DNA from: Mastigias papua
Lineage: Eukaryota > Cnidaria > Scyphozoa > Rhizostomeae > Mastigiidae
Assembly: GCA_964019165.1 (NCBI GenBank)
Contig: OZ025277.1
Location: forward strand, 9,150,034-9,214,033
Direction of reading: 5' to 3'
Length of the DNA: 64,000 nucleotides
Each line of letters starts with the position of its first letter. Position 1 is the stretch's first letter. The notes beneath the pieces are model-generated. The model did no database searches. It was given only the letters and a program-made list of their open reading frames with translations, and was not told where the DNA came from. Both the position numbers and the translations under genes were made by a program. Positions 1 through 9,338 of the stretch are shown in pieces.

Positions 1-1121
1 CCCCAAGGACTGGTATGTAGGCTCAATTTGTGTTGGTGCAATAAGACCTAGCTTTATAGCTAATATCAACCTAATCCTTTCTAGCAAAACATTGAGTGCC
101 ACATTTGCAAGTTCGACATAAACAAACTGGCAATGAATATTGTCCGTCAAATATGTCTAAGAGCTAAAACCCAGCAGACTTCTTGAGTTTGTAATAATGG
201 TAGCTGATTTTTCTATGCTTGGGATTATCTCTGAGAGGCGCCACATTTACGTCGAGGAGGGGAACTTTGAATTTATGGTTCACCAGATAGCTGGAGAACC
301 AGATAACAAATGCTGGAGAAGCAGATACAAACCGCATTTACCCCTGTTTACTTTTACCAGATACCTTAATTCAGAGTGACTATCTCGAGAAAATAATAAT
401 GGATATATTGTTTTACTTTTTGAAATCTCTTTTTAAGTTGAAAGGAAGTAGGTCCTCTATAAATAACAGTAAAATTGTATCACTGTAGAAGCAATCATGC
501 TGAAATATCAATACAAAGTTGTAGAAATTTTGAAAGAAAAATAATTTATGGCATGGACTCTGAACAGTAATTATATGAGCCAAATGCAAAATCTTGGGTA
601 GCGTGACTTAATTGAATTGAAACCGGTGTATCGGCCTGAATGAAAACCGTAATCGTAATTAGTACAATATCCAAACCGAAAAAATTGTCCGACGTTGATA
701 TATTGAATAAATGTGTTAAAACACATGTTAACAATGAGAGAACTGAGGCTGTCACTTTGCAGTACGCCCCTACCTACAGGAAGAAAAGTTGCATGATATT
801 CAGATGTGATGATAGATGTTCTAATATCAGTGTAAAGATTTGTTATTAAAATTTGAATGTGATTAGGAATACGATGGTATCGGAGAACTTCGCCTATTAG
901 ATTATGGTGAGCTGTGCCACAAGCAATTTATTAGGCTAAGCTATGTAGCTTGGTCATTTTAATAAAAAGGGCATGATAAATTTAATTCTTTCATAAATTT
1001 ACATTTTAAAGCTCAACCTAGAATCAAACTCTTGCAAATGCAAGGAAACGCTCTTTTTGCAGAATTTTCCTCTAATATTTAACTTACATTAGCTACAGTT
1101 AAAGGTTAGAGGTTAAAAATT
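1..1121. other. No gene recognised
   Basis: AT-rich sequence with only short, unsupported reading frames. I saw no repeat, RNA gene or recognisable protein match here. Confidence 0.5.
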
Positions 1122-1238
1122 TTAGACGACATAGCTCCATGGCTTGGAAAATCGAAGACAATTGACATTCTGAAAGATGTGGAAGACAGAGAATTGTGGC
1201 AGCGCATGATCTCCAACGCTAATTGGCAAGGAACTTGA
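1122..1238 (+). pseudogene. LINE ORF2 C-terminal remnant
   Basis: An open stretch of 38 codons ends in TGA. It reads like the extreme C-terminus of a non-LTR retrotransposon polyprotein: a Trp-containing basic segment (PWLGKSKTIDILKDVEDREL), then an Arg/Trp motif (LWQRMISNANWQGT) and a stop. In some LINE clades this DRxxWR-type end follows the RT and the Cys/His region. No upstream RT could be read in frame, so it is a truncated, probably dead fragment. The assignment rests on pattern memory only. Confidence 0.4.
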
Positions 1239-1927
1239 AGAAAAAGAATAATTAGGTAGAGTATTTTACATTTGTATTCCAACTAAAGATCTACAATTTA
1301 CACCAGCATCAAAGAGAAGAAGAGGAAACAGTTCTATCTTCATTATTAAAAAGTTCATATAAAAACGTAAACCGTTTTTCATTTCCACAGAGCAAAGCAA
1401 TCTGCTTATCCCTCTTCCTCATTAACTTTATAAACGGTTATGGAAAAATCTCCAAGACCTCCATGTTCTAAAAAAGGAAAGTCCCCTTGTGTACACCACT
1501 GCTTGCATTGTAGTCAATGGTTTTCCACTCAGTTGCTACTTTGCCCCTTTTACAATTCGTATACTGTACCCAGCAGGAAGAGTGATTCCTTTAAATTACC
1601 TCAATATAATAGTAAGGTCTGCTTAACCATGCTATGGAAAAGGGTATTGATTATGTATGCTTGTTCTTCGATCATTATGGCTTTTGTAGAGAATGAGTTT
1701 GATCATCTGCACCTTTTTGTGCCCCTGTTATTTCTTATTTGTTTCATACTACCACGACAACAGCCCACCAAAACTGGCCAATGCCAAGCAAAAGAGGATT
1801 TCTATGGATTTAAAAATGTTAAGATGTCTTACCTCTAAGCAAAGGCCACATCAAATTTTCTTAGAGGGAATTTTCCGATCTTTCTCTCAATACTATAGCC
1901 CGCAAATGCACACTAAAATTTAATTAG
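1239..1927. other. Unassigned, contains a 132-codon open frame
   Basis: A plus-strand frame with an ATG at 1440 runs to 1838. It is Cys-rich near its N-terminus and has one hydrophobic stretch at about residues 90-105. I recognise no family. A second frame overlaps its end, and no promoter or splice context stands out. I do not call it a gene. Confidence 0.3.
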
Positions 1928-2300
1928 TCACTCCAAGTTCAAATTCGTGATACCAAATTCAAGTTCTTCACACCAAATTCAAGTTCATCACACCAAATTC
2001 AAGTTCTTCACACCGAATTCAAATTCATCACACCAAATTCAAGTTCATCATACCAAGTTCAAATTCATAACGCCAAATTCAAGTTTGAGACACAAACTTC
2101 AAATTCGCCACACCAAATTCAAATTCGTGACACCAAACTAAAGTTCATCACATCAAACTCTAATTCTTCATACCAAATTGAAGTTCGTCTTGTCACACCA
2201 AATTCAAATTCAGTGCATCAAATTCAAGTTCGTCACATCAAAGTCAAATTCTTCACACGAAATGTAAGTTCATATCTTCACACCGAATTCAGTACGTTCG
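1928..2300 (+). repeat. 20-bp minisatellite
   Basis: About 18 imperfect copies of a 20-bp unit, consensus TCACACCAAATTCAAGTTCA, lie head to tail. Copies differ by point changes, and small insertions interrupt the phase near 2190 and 2275. One frame stays open through the array and gives a repeating peptide (HQIQVHHTKFKF...). This follows from a 20-bp period that is not a multiple of 3 and is not evidence of a protein. Confidence 0.92.
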
Positions 2301-2953
2301 TGTTCGCCCCAACTTCAACAAAAGTTTTAGAGTACAACTGAATACGTTTAGGGGAACAATGGAAGCATAGTTGATGGAGGAGGATAAAGGCTGGTTGCTT
2401 AAAGTAATGAAATGTTAACTATATGGAAGTAGCCTTCACTCAGAAGATAGATTTTGTTCCTCATGTTGAGTTGCATTGAACATGGAGGCCATAGCTATTT
2501 GGACGTACCCCTTTGAAGATTTGAATTAAAGTGAATCGTATATACCACCTTATTGGAATGAGTTTACCCACTCTGAAAAAGAAATTTAAGAATCGCAGCT
2601 CTATCCAGCCACTGTCTAACTCTTGTCCTAACTTTCTACTGCTTGAATTCTTGACAACTTCTACTTAATTCCATGACTTATATTTGCTCTTCAGAGTGCG
2701 CTCCGTTGCTTTCCAGAACACAAGGAAATCATTATGATGGTTACTAGTAACACCAAGTTACTTGCAATATCACAGAAAGATAATTAACTACGACCAACTA
2801 TGACTAACAGAATGAATAAATAACCATTAAATGCCCCGCTGCATGTGTAATGCGTAAAATTGAGTGCCTGCAAAAAACTGAGAGCATACAGGTGCGTATG
2901 CGCACACCATCACGCGCGTCAAACTCAGCCCACAGGTCATCAATAGGTATATC
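2301..2953. other. No gene recognised
   Basis: Unique-looking AT-rich sequence with nothing assigned. Confidence 0.45.
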
Positions 2954-3162
2954 AAAGCACTCAAATATTTGCAGAGTGAAATAACGTTGCAATTTTTGAG
3001 TGGCCATTTGTTTTATCAATGCACTCAAATAATTGCAGGATGAAATAACGTTGCAATTTTTTGAGCGCCCCCTTGTTTTACCAAAGCACTCAGATTTTTG
3101 CAGAATGAAAGAGTGTTACAATTTTTTGAGTGCTCCTTGTAGTATTAAAGCACTCAAATATT
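2954..3162 (+). repeat. 64-bp satellite units, left block
   Basis: Three complete units and the start of a fourth begin at 2954, 3018, 3083 and 3147. Each opens with AAAGCACTCAAATATTTGCA and closes near TTTTTGAGTG, so each unit has short inverted ends (CACTCAAA/TTTGAGTG). The same units resume at 7276 beyond the composite retroelement. The element therefore interrupts one array. Confidence 0.85.
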
Positions 3163-3422
3163 TTTTAGCATACTGAAAGCTTTTTTTCGTCCGACACTCG
3201 TCAGAGTATGAAACGTCGGATAGCGACCGAAAGATGAACCGAAAAATATAGCCAGATGCGGGTGCACGTGATATGATGAATAATGCGTCTATTTGGCCCT
3301 ATGATTGGCCGATTAGCACCTATTCACCATTGTTTACTTGAAGAGTCCAAGTGAAAAAACGAACTCTTTTTTTTACACAAGACTGGGTTTTGAGTCTTAA
3401 TGTAAACCGATTCCAAAACACC
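3163..3422 (-). mobile_element. Penelope-like element 3' end, inverted copy
   Basis: This is a near-identical inverted copy of 6960-7221. Read on the minus strand it begins inside the last codons of a Penelope-type GIY-YIG domain (GVLESVYIKTQNPVLC). It is frameshifted by small changes in A/T runs that are absent from the other arm. It then runs through the 3' untranslated part into a hammerhead ribozyme and stops at the satellite. The 5' part of the element is missing. Penelope-like elements often show inverted or tandem partial copies at their ends, which fits. Confidence 0.8.
3169..3219 (-). ncRNA. Minimal type I hammerhead ribozyme (Penelope-like element)
   Basis: On the minus strand stem I pairs CATACT with AGTATG. 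The conserved core CTGACGA is followed by a short stem II (GT/AC around a GTCGG loop). Then come GAA and an A-run/T-run stem III of about 3 bp, ending in the cleavage-site C after UU. An upstream CCGAC can pair with the stem II loop GTCGG, a candidate tertiary contact. This copy has one extra T in the stem III loop compared with the copies at 7164 and 40060. Penelope-like elements are known to carry such minimal type I hammerheads in their terminal regions. Activity is inferred. Confidence 0.72.
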
Positions 3423-3613
3423 ATCATCATATATTTCATCATCATATATTTAATCACGAACTCCCATCAGCTTAAATTACAAAAATTAAAATATAAAAAC
3501 AAATATATATAACTTACTAATCAACGTTCATCTAAATAATCTATAACTTGCTAATCAATTTACGAGAATGCCAGATTGCTGATCTTCCTGGGTGTCGTGC
3601 TTGGGGAAGGATT

Positions 3614-6457
3614 TTAATTCTGGAGAAATTCCTTCAGTCTTTTTTTAAAAGTAAAGACATTGGAACTTAATCTTATTTGCAATGGAATCTCGTTCCATGT
3701 CTTTGCACTTGTATAGAAAAAACTTGTTTTAGAGAACTCAAGATTGAGTCTTGGGATGTCTAAATCTTGCTGATTTCTTGTTTGATATTTTGAAATCTGG
3801 GTTCTAGTGATGAGTTTTCCGTTCAAGCTCTCCGGGCACAGACCGTTAAGGATTTTGTAGATCATTATTGCCCTGTCAAATTTGATCAAGTTGGAAACTG
3901 AGAGCCAGTTACAAGTCCACCCATCTTTCAATCTGGAGCTCTCAATCAGCGTCCGTGCTCTGTTTTGAAGACGCTGGAGATGATCAAGTTTTGTATTTGA
4001 TAAATTGCCCCACAACTCATCACTGTATCGCAAATGACTCTCGAGCAGTGCCCTATACACTTGATCTAGTTTCGACTGCGGAAGTATGTTTCTTAATTTC
4101 TGCAGGGACGAGAGCGCACTTTTTATTTTACCTTTGAGCTTCTTATATTGCTCATTCCATGTAAGGTTTTCGTCTACCATGGTTCCGAGATATTTTACCG
4201 TCTGGACCCGTTTAATTGGCTCCTCGTTTATTTTTATCTAAATAGGTTCAGAGATACTGTTGGTTTGACGTTTGTGACCAACTACCGGGTACTCTGTTTT
4301 ATCAGTGTTAAGACTTAGCTTATTTAGTCTTAACCATTCTGCTATATTGCCAACCTCTGTTTTTAAGTCGTTACAGAGCTCAGTAAGATCTTCAGCAGAA
4401 CATGTTACACTGGTATCATCCGCGTACATGTTTGCTGTACATTTTTCGAGGCATTGCTCAAAGTCATTTACATACAGGATGAATAGAAGAGGCTCCAAGC
4501 ACGAGCCCTGTGGAATGCCGCAGAGAACATTTTTCAGGCAGGATTTGTGACCATTTATTTGACAGTATTGTTTCCTGTCAGTTAAATAAGATGCGAACCA
4601 GCGAAGTGGTGTCCCTACTGCACCATATTTACTTAACTTTGATAGGAGAATTCCGTGGTCCACGGTATCGAACGCCTTCTTTAGGTCGAGAAAGATACTA
4701 ATATTAAGTTTGCGTTTGTCAATGTTTGAAAACCATGTGTCCGTTACACTAAGTAGTGAAGTGAGAGTGCTGTGCAATTTTAGAAATGCGTGTTGGCATT
4801 TTGCAAATTTGTTATGTTCTTTCAAGTACTTGGTAAATTGGTCATGTCCTATTTTTTCTAGTAATCTTGAAAACACGGATAACACAGATATGGGCCTATA
4901 GTTGCTGACATTGCTTCTCGAACCTGACTTAAAAATTGAAGTTACTCTCGCTATTTTCCAGATATCGGGAAAGATGCCCTTATTGAAAGACGCGTTGAAT
5001 ATAATAGTTAGCGGTTCAGATAAAATTTCTGCTGCATCCTTAACTAGCTTGACAGATATTTTGTCATATCCTGCAGATTTGGAGCATTTCAAGTTTTTTA
5101 TTTCTCTTTCTATAGTATTAGGATGGATTGTATAAAACTCGAAGCATGAAGCAATCGACCCTCCTATATTAGGTAGATATTTTAGTGGGTCATCAGAGTC
5201 TTTGTTTTCAATTTTATCCGCCAGTTTTGGGCCTATAGTAGCGAAATGATTGTTGAAAGCTTCTGCAATTTCATTTGGTTTTTCAATAGATTGACCTTCA
5301 AACATAACAAACTTTGGCGTGGTGGAATGTTGATTCTTATTTAGAACTTTGTTGATCGTTTTCCACATCTCTTTAGGGTTATTGGAGTTCTCATCTATCA
5401 AGTTTTGATAGTAGGTCTCGACACCTCTTCGGAGTTCCCTGGTAACTCTGTTTCTTAGGCGTTTGTATTCTGCCCAGGTTGATTGATCTCTTTCAGCTTT
5501 TCTCTTAGCCCTGTCTCTCTCATATATCAAGTTCTTGATATATGGAGTTATCCAGGGAGAAGGTGCGTGCACTGTTGTGTGTTTCCGTGTTTTTAACGGT
5601 GCATGCACATCTAAGATTGAGTGAAAGAGATCGTGGAAGTTATTTGCCAATAAGTTGGGGTCATCCAAGGTTGTGGGGGTAGCCATTTCCCAGTTTATAC
5701 TTCGCAAGTCGGATAGAAAAGCTTCCCGATCATAATTTCTCAGACAACGAAACTCGGTTTTTATTTGCTTCCGCTCTACCGGACATCTGCTGCTAAGTTT
5801 TCTGACACCGTATATCATATAGTGATCTGACATGCTTATTTTAATTACCCCAGAACTGGAAATGTAATTTGGTCTATTCGTAGAGAGATAATCAATTAAA
5901 GTTCTTGTTGTATTTGTCTTACCATCAGAGCAAACTGAAGTAGCTACCCTTGTATAATCAGTAATTAATTGTTCAAATTGAAATTCTGAATATACAAGCT
6001 TCAGCTTTCTTGTATTACAATCTTTTGATTTTTTGAGATCACAGTTTGTATCGCCAATTAGAATTATTTCCTTCCCTTCTGAATCTAAATCTCTAATTAG
6101 TTTTGTTAGTGATAGAAAGGTGGAAGTGTCTGCACAGTCCGTTGGTGGACGGTACCAGCAAAGAACAATATAGCTCTTGGCGTGTTTTGGCGTGATTTCC
6201 AGCCCTATAATCTCAAGGTTGGGGTCTTTAATATCGTCTCGTTTGTGATGGGAAAGCGTGCTTCTTATATAAATGGCTACTCCACCACCAAAGGTGTCCC
6301 TGTCCTGCCTGTAAAGATCATAGCCCTCAATTGAAACGTAATTGCCGCGTATGTCTTTAGACAATCTGGTTTCATTGAGGCAAATTAAATCTAACTGATG
6401 ATCTTTGACCAGTTTAGCTAATTCTAATTTATTTTTTCTTAGCGATAAAATGTTCAA
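3614..6457 (-). pseudogene. LINE ORF2: AP endonuclease-reverse transcriptase, one nonsense codon
   Basis: ORF2 starts at the ATG at 6457 (MNILSLRKNKLELAKLV). The first ~230 residues are an exonuclease/endonuclease/phosphatase-type AP endonuclease with the family signatures NETRL, GDTNCDL and SDHYMI. The reverse transcriptase follows, with LDLKKAFDTVDH, GIPQGS and the catalytic YADD. A single in-frame TAG at 4238-4240 ends the 739-residue part. The same frame reopens at once and runs to 3614 (about 207 codons) through the LINE C-terminal domain (KTWNEIPLQIR, FKKRLKEFL). Apart from this stop the ~947-codon frame is intact, so the insertion is fairly young. The protein would nick target DNA and prime cDNA synthesis there. 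Confidence 0.88.
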
Positions 6458-6553
6458 CTGCGAGATTTTAACTCCTTTTTTTGGTTTTTTTTGTTAAGCT
6501 AACTGAGTTATCTGGACATCTCTGAATTCCCTAACAATACCTAACATATTTAC

Positions 6554-6773
6554 TCAGGTTAGATGCAAGTATTTTAACACCACCTTCATGCCATACCTTA
6601 TGTTATCGTTGTCTATGTAATCAAGTCCACTAAAAAGTAGTTTTTCTTGCAGCAATTGATTCATTCTCAGCACTCTTGCATTCAACTCCAGATCATCGTT
6701 TCGTTTTAAGATACTTGAGAAGGCGATCTGCGCCTTTGGCAGGCTTTCTTTTACCTCTTTTAGTGTAATTCTT
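6554..6773 (-). pseudogene. LINE ORF1 C-terminal fragment
   Basis: About 70 codons end in TGA at 6556-6554. The peptide has a basic, Leu-rich character (SSILKRNDDLELNARVLRMN), then a Gly-Leu-Asp-Tyr-Ile-Asp-Asn segment and a C-terminal YLHLT. This resembles the SGNH/esterase-like C-terminus of CR1/L2 ORF1 proteins (usually ...DGLHLN). It lies about 100 bp upstream of ORF2, the expected order. The start is missing because of 5' truncation. Confidence 0.5.
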
Positions 6774-6845
6774 TTAGTTTACCTCTTTACCTCTTTTAGG
6801 TTTTCTTTTACCTCTTTTACTCTTTTAGTGTATCGTCTGTAACTT

Positions 6846-7049
6846 TTGAAAAGTGATTCGGCCATAGGACAACATCTTCTAACAAATCCAGAATGCGCCA
6901 AAACATATACAGACGATAATTTTCGGATCATTGGGCAAGCAAGATCGTCCTTTCATTTAGGTGTTTTGGAATCGGTTTACATTAAGACTCAAAACCCAGT
7001 CTTGTGTAAACAAAAAGAGTTCGTTGTTTCACTTGGACTCTTCAAGTAA
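6846..7049 (+). pseudogene. Penelope-like polyprotein C-terminus (GIY-YIG domain end)
   Basis: A 67-codon open stretch reads SAIGQHLLTNPEC ... FRIIGQARSSFHLGVLESVY ... LCKQKEFVVSLGLFK and stops. This arrangement (HLLxNPxC, then SFHLxxLExxYIKTxxPxLCxQKEFVxSLGL) is what I know as the end of Neptune-like Penelope polyproteins. There the GIY-YIG endonuclease cuts target DNA for priming. The RT part is gone, and the first codon of the open stretch is not a real start. The inverted copy carries the same segment with a frameshift. Confidence 0.75.
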
Positions 7050-7163
7050 ACAATGGTGAATAGGTGCTAATCGGCCAATCATAGGGCCAAATAGACGCAT
7101 TATTCATCATATCACGTGCACCCGCATCTGGCTATATATTTCGGTTCACCTTTCGGTCGCTAT

Positions 7164-7213
7164 CCGACGTTTCATACTCTGACGAGTGTCGGACGAAAAA
7201 AGCTTTCAGTATG
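7164..7213 (+). ncRNA. Minimal type I hammerhead ribozyme (Penelope-like element)
   Basis: Stem I is CATACT (7173-7178) with AGTATG (7208-7213). The core CTGACGA is at 7179-7185. Stem II has two pairs (G7186-C7194, U7187-A7193) around the loop GTCGG (7188-7192). GAA is at 7195-7197. Stem III is AAA/UUU with loop AGC, and predicted cleavage follows C7207. CCGAC at 7164-7168 is complementary to the stem II loop and could supply the loop-loop contact that speeds hammerheads. The very short stem III suggests activity as a dimer or in tandem RNA, as described for retroelement hammerheads. Confidence 0.75.
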
Positions 7214-7275
7214 CTAAAAGAATGTTTCCGCTTTTTCGTGCTATAGTGAAGTTCTGTAGTACCAACAGACTTTTC

Positions 7276-7384
7276 ACTCAAATATTTGCACAGCTAAAAG
7301 GTGTTGCAATTTTTGAGTGCCCTTTATTCTATCAAAGCACTCAGATAGTTGCAGAGTGAAATAACGTTGCATTTTGTTGATGGT
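7276..7384 (+). repeat. 64-bp satellite units, right block
   Basis: About one and a half units of the array described at 2954 continue here (CACTCAAATATTTGCA ... TTTTTGAGTGCC, then AAAGCACTCAGATAGTTGCA). The motif CACTCAAATATTT flanks the composite element on both sides (3150-3162 and 7276-7288). This fits a target duplication, but tandem repeats alone could give the same picture. Confidence 0.8.
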
Positions 7385-8576
7385 TGGCAAGTTTCAATAA
7401 TATATTTATTCTAATAGACAAGGGGAAAGGAGAGTGAGTCGGAACTTTTATTTCCACATTGACAGAGGCTGCATTACACCTTTATACAGTTCTTTTACGT
7501 TGAACAATTTGAACATATCGGACTTCATTTAGCATAAACTGGGTAATGAGTAGAAAAGTATCTTTCGTCTATTGGCATCAATGTTATCAAATGGTTAAAT
7601 TAATGTAATTTTACATACGGCTTCTATTACGAGCTCTGCAGAAATAATTTAGAATCCATGAGCTAAGATAAGTATGGAAAGCTGTACATGAAGAATGTAA
7701 CATTCTAGACTTTTTCCTCAGCTTTTAATGTCATTCCAGCACATTACATTACTTAATAAAGTAAGGAACGTTTGTGGAGTAATAATAATAATCCATACGG
7801 AAGAATGATGAAACATTCGGACATTCATTGCTAAAAATCTATGATGGGTACAGCTTTTAAATTTGTAACAAAATAGCAAAGTATTACGTTTCTCAGTCCA
7901 TTTTTAAAATAAGTTACTAGGAGCATTATATGGAGAGATGTTCCAAGTTTAAGTTAAATAAGTCTTTATGTAAATCAAAATAATAGCTACTATATTTTCT
8001 GCCTGTTCACCAAATTATATGTATTATCCTTGTAATGCATAGTACTAGCGTAAGAAAACAGTTACAGTGAAGTTGTGAGTCATTGAGGATTTGTGATATT
8101 CAACAACAGATTAGTGATGTTTGTTATATTAGACATTGCAAGTATCAAAAGATGAACGACTGATTTAGTAGTCAATTCAATTTATCAGTGTACTAAAGTG
8201 AAATGAAAGAAAACATTTTCAAGCACAAATCATATTTGTCCCCAATGAAGCTTTTGATACTGATGTAGACATTACGGATGAACTTTACTAAGGTGCTCGA
8301 CCTTTACAGCTCTTGATTCAAAACACCGACACTAAGATGTAGATATCTTATTGCTTGTAATATCTTCGTCTAATATCTTCTTCTAATATCTTCTTCTAAT
8401 ATGCTCTAAAATTAAATGCCAGAAGAAATTTTACTGTAAAACAAATTTAAACAAGAAAACTGTGAATATACCTCTGAATATTAAAGACTTTTTTATACCA
8501 ATCAGTTATCCGTATTTCGCATACATGAGTGACTATTTTAACTCCTATTCTGCTTTTTGTTGCCAGTCTTGTCATG
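7385..8576. other. No gene recognised
   Basis: AT-rich intergenic sequence. A small tandem repeat of AATATCTTCTTCT occurs near 8365-8400. Nothing else was assigned. Confidence 0.4.
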
Positions 8577-9198
8577 GAGCCCGATCAATTCAAAAGTATA
8601 GTGAATTAATAAAAGTAGTTGCAATTAATAAAAGACTATATAATTAATTATTGTATATATATTAAATTAATTATTGCATATATGCGTAATTAATAACTAC
8701 AAAATTAATTATTAGGTATACACAGAATTAATTTTTGGACATACACAGAATTAATATTGGACATGCTCTGAATTAAAGAGTAAATCCCAAGATGCAATGC
8801 CTTTCATTTTGGCGCGAATTTACAACGTGACACTACGTTAAGGTTTTCAGATATGGAAAATAACAACGCTTCGGAGGCTGGGCGGATCGCACAGGAAGCG
8901 ATAAGAAATATCACAGAACTTTCGCAACTAGTAAGTGCGGGAAGCAACTCGGGTAATGAGACAAACTTTTCAGCTCCTGCAACGGCGTGGTGTCAATGTC
9001 TTCTAGAGCTGATCAACGATCCTCAAATGGACGTTTTAGGCCAAATGAAAGACCATACCATAATAATTAATTGTGTAGTTATTAATTACGCATATATGCA
9101 ATAATTAATCCAATATATATGCAATAATTAATTATATGGTCTTTTATTAATTGCAACTATTTTTATTAATTCACTATACTGTTGAACTAATCTGGCCC
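8577..9198. mobile_element. Inverted-repeat (MITE-like) element with AT-rich arms
   Basis: Arms of about 139 bp (8577-8715 and 9060-9198) match as inverted copies with few mismatches. They share GTATAGTGAATTAATAAAA, then several TTAATTATTGCATATAT-type blocks. The ends read GGAGCCCGATC and GATCTGGCCCC. I could not define a target duplication. The centre (about 8716-9059) is of different composition, with three ACAGAATTAAT-like repeats and a GC-richer coding-like piece with an ATG at 8853 (MENNNASEAGRIAQEAIRNI). A splice-donor-like GTAAGT follows that piece, so it may be captured host sequence. The element ends about 140 bp before the SOD start codon. Confidence 0.7.
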
Positions 9199-9338
9199 CC
9201 ATATCTCATTCGTAATGTAGCTTATGACGCCTACTTCTTTGTAAACATCGCATCGCCTCGGCAATCAACGCTCCTCCGCATGATGCTATCTCTGTGCAAC
9301 AGTGTGAATCATTCAGTGGAGTCATTCGCAAGTACAAC

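Larger units (their letters stand above)
3423..6835 (-). mobile_element. CR1/L2-type LINE, nearly full ORF2
   Basis: A non-LTR retrotransposon lies on the minus strand. In element order it has the tail of ORF1 (6773-6554), a spacer, ORF2 (6457-3614), and a 3' UTR that ends in ATGATG-type short repeats at 3423-3460. It is 5'-truncated inside ORF1, near a T/C-rich tract built on TTACCTCTTT (6751-6835). It sits between the two inverted Penelope-like arms. I found no clear target duplication, which is common for this LINE group. Confidence 0.85.
6840..7275 (+). mobile_element. Penelope-like element 3' end, right copy
   Basis: A 5'-truncated Penelope-like retroelement on the plus strand. It consists of the last ~65 codons of the polyprotein (GIY-YIG domain end, stop at 7047-7049), about 115 bp of 3' UTR, a hammerhead ribozyme (7164-7213) and about 60 bp more. 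The last part also occurs in the third copy (to 40146), so the family end lies beyond the ribozyme. Positions 6960-7221 are an inverted match to 3163-3422. Confidence 0.82.

Noticed and set aside
1440..1838. 132-codon plus-strand frame as a gene
   Set aside because: No family resemblance, no splice or promoter context, and an overlapping frame of similar quality.
1947..2141. 64-residue repeat protein
   Set aside because: It is a by-product of the 20-bp minisatellite.
8853..9104. Stand-alone 83-residue protein
   Set aside because: The second half runs into the AT-rich arm of the inverted-repeat element. At most the first ~28 codons look like a captured exon.
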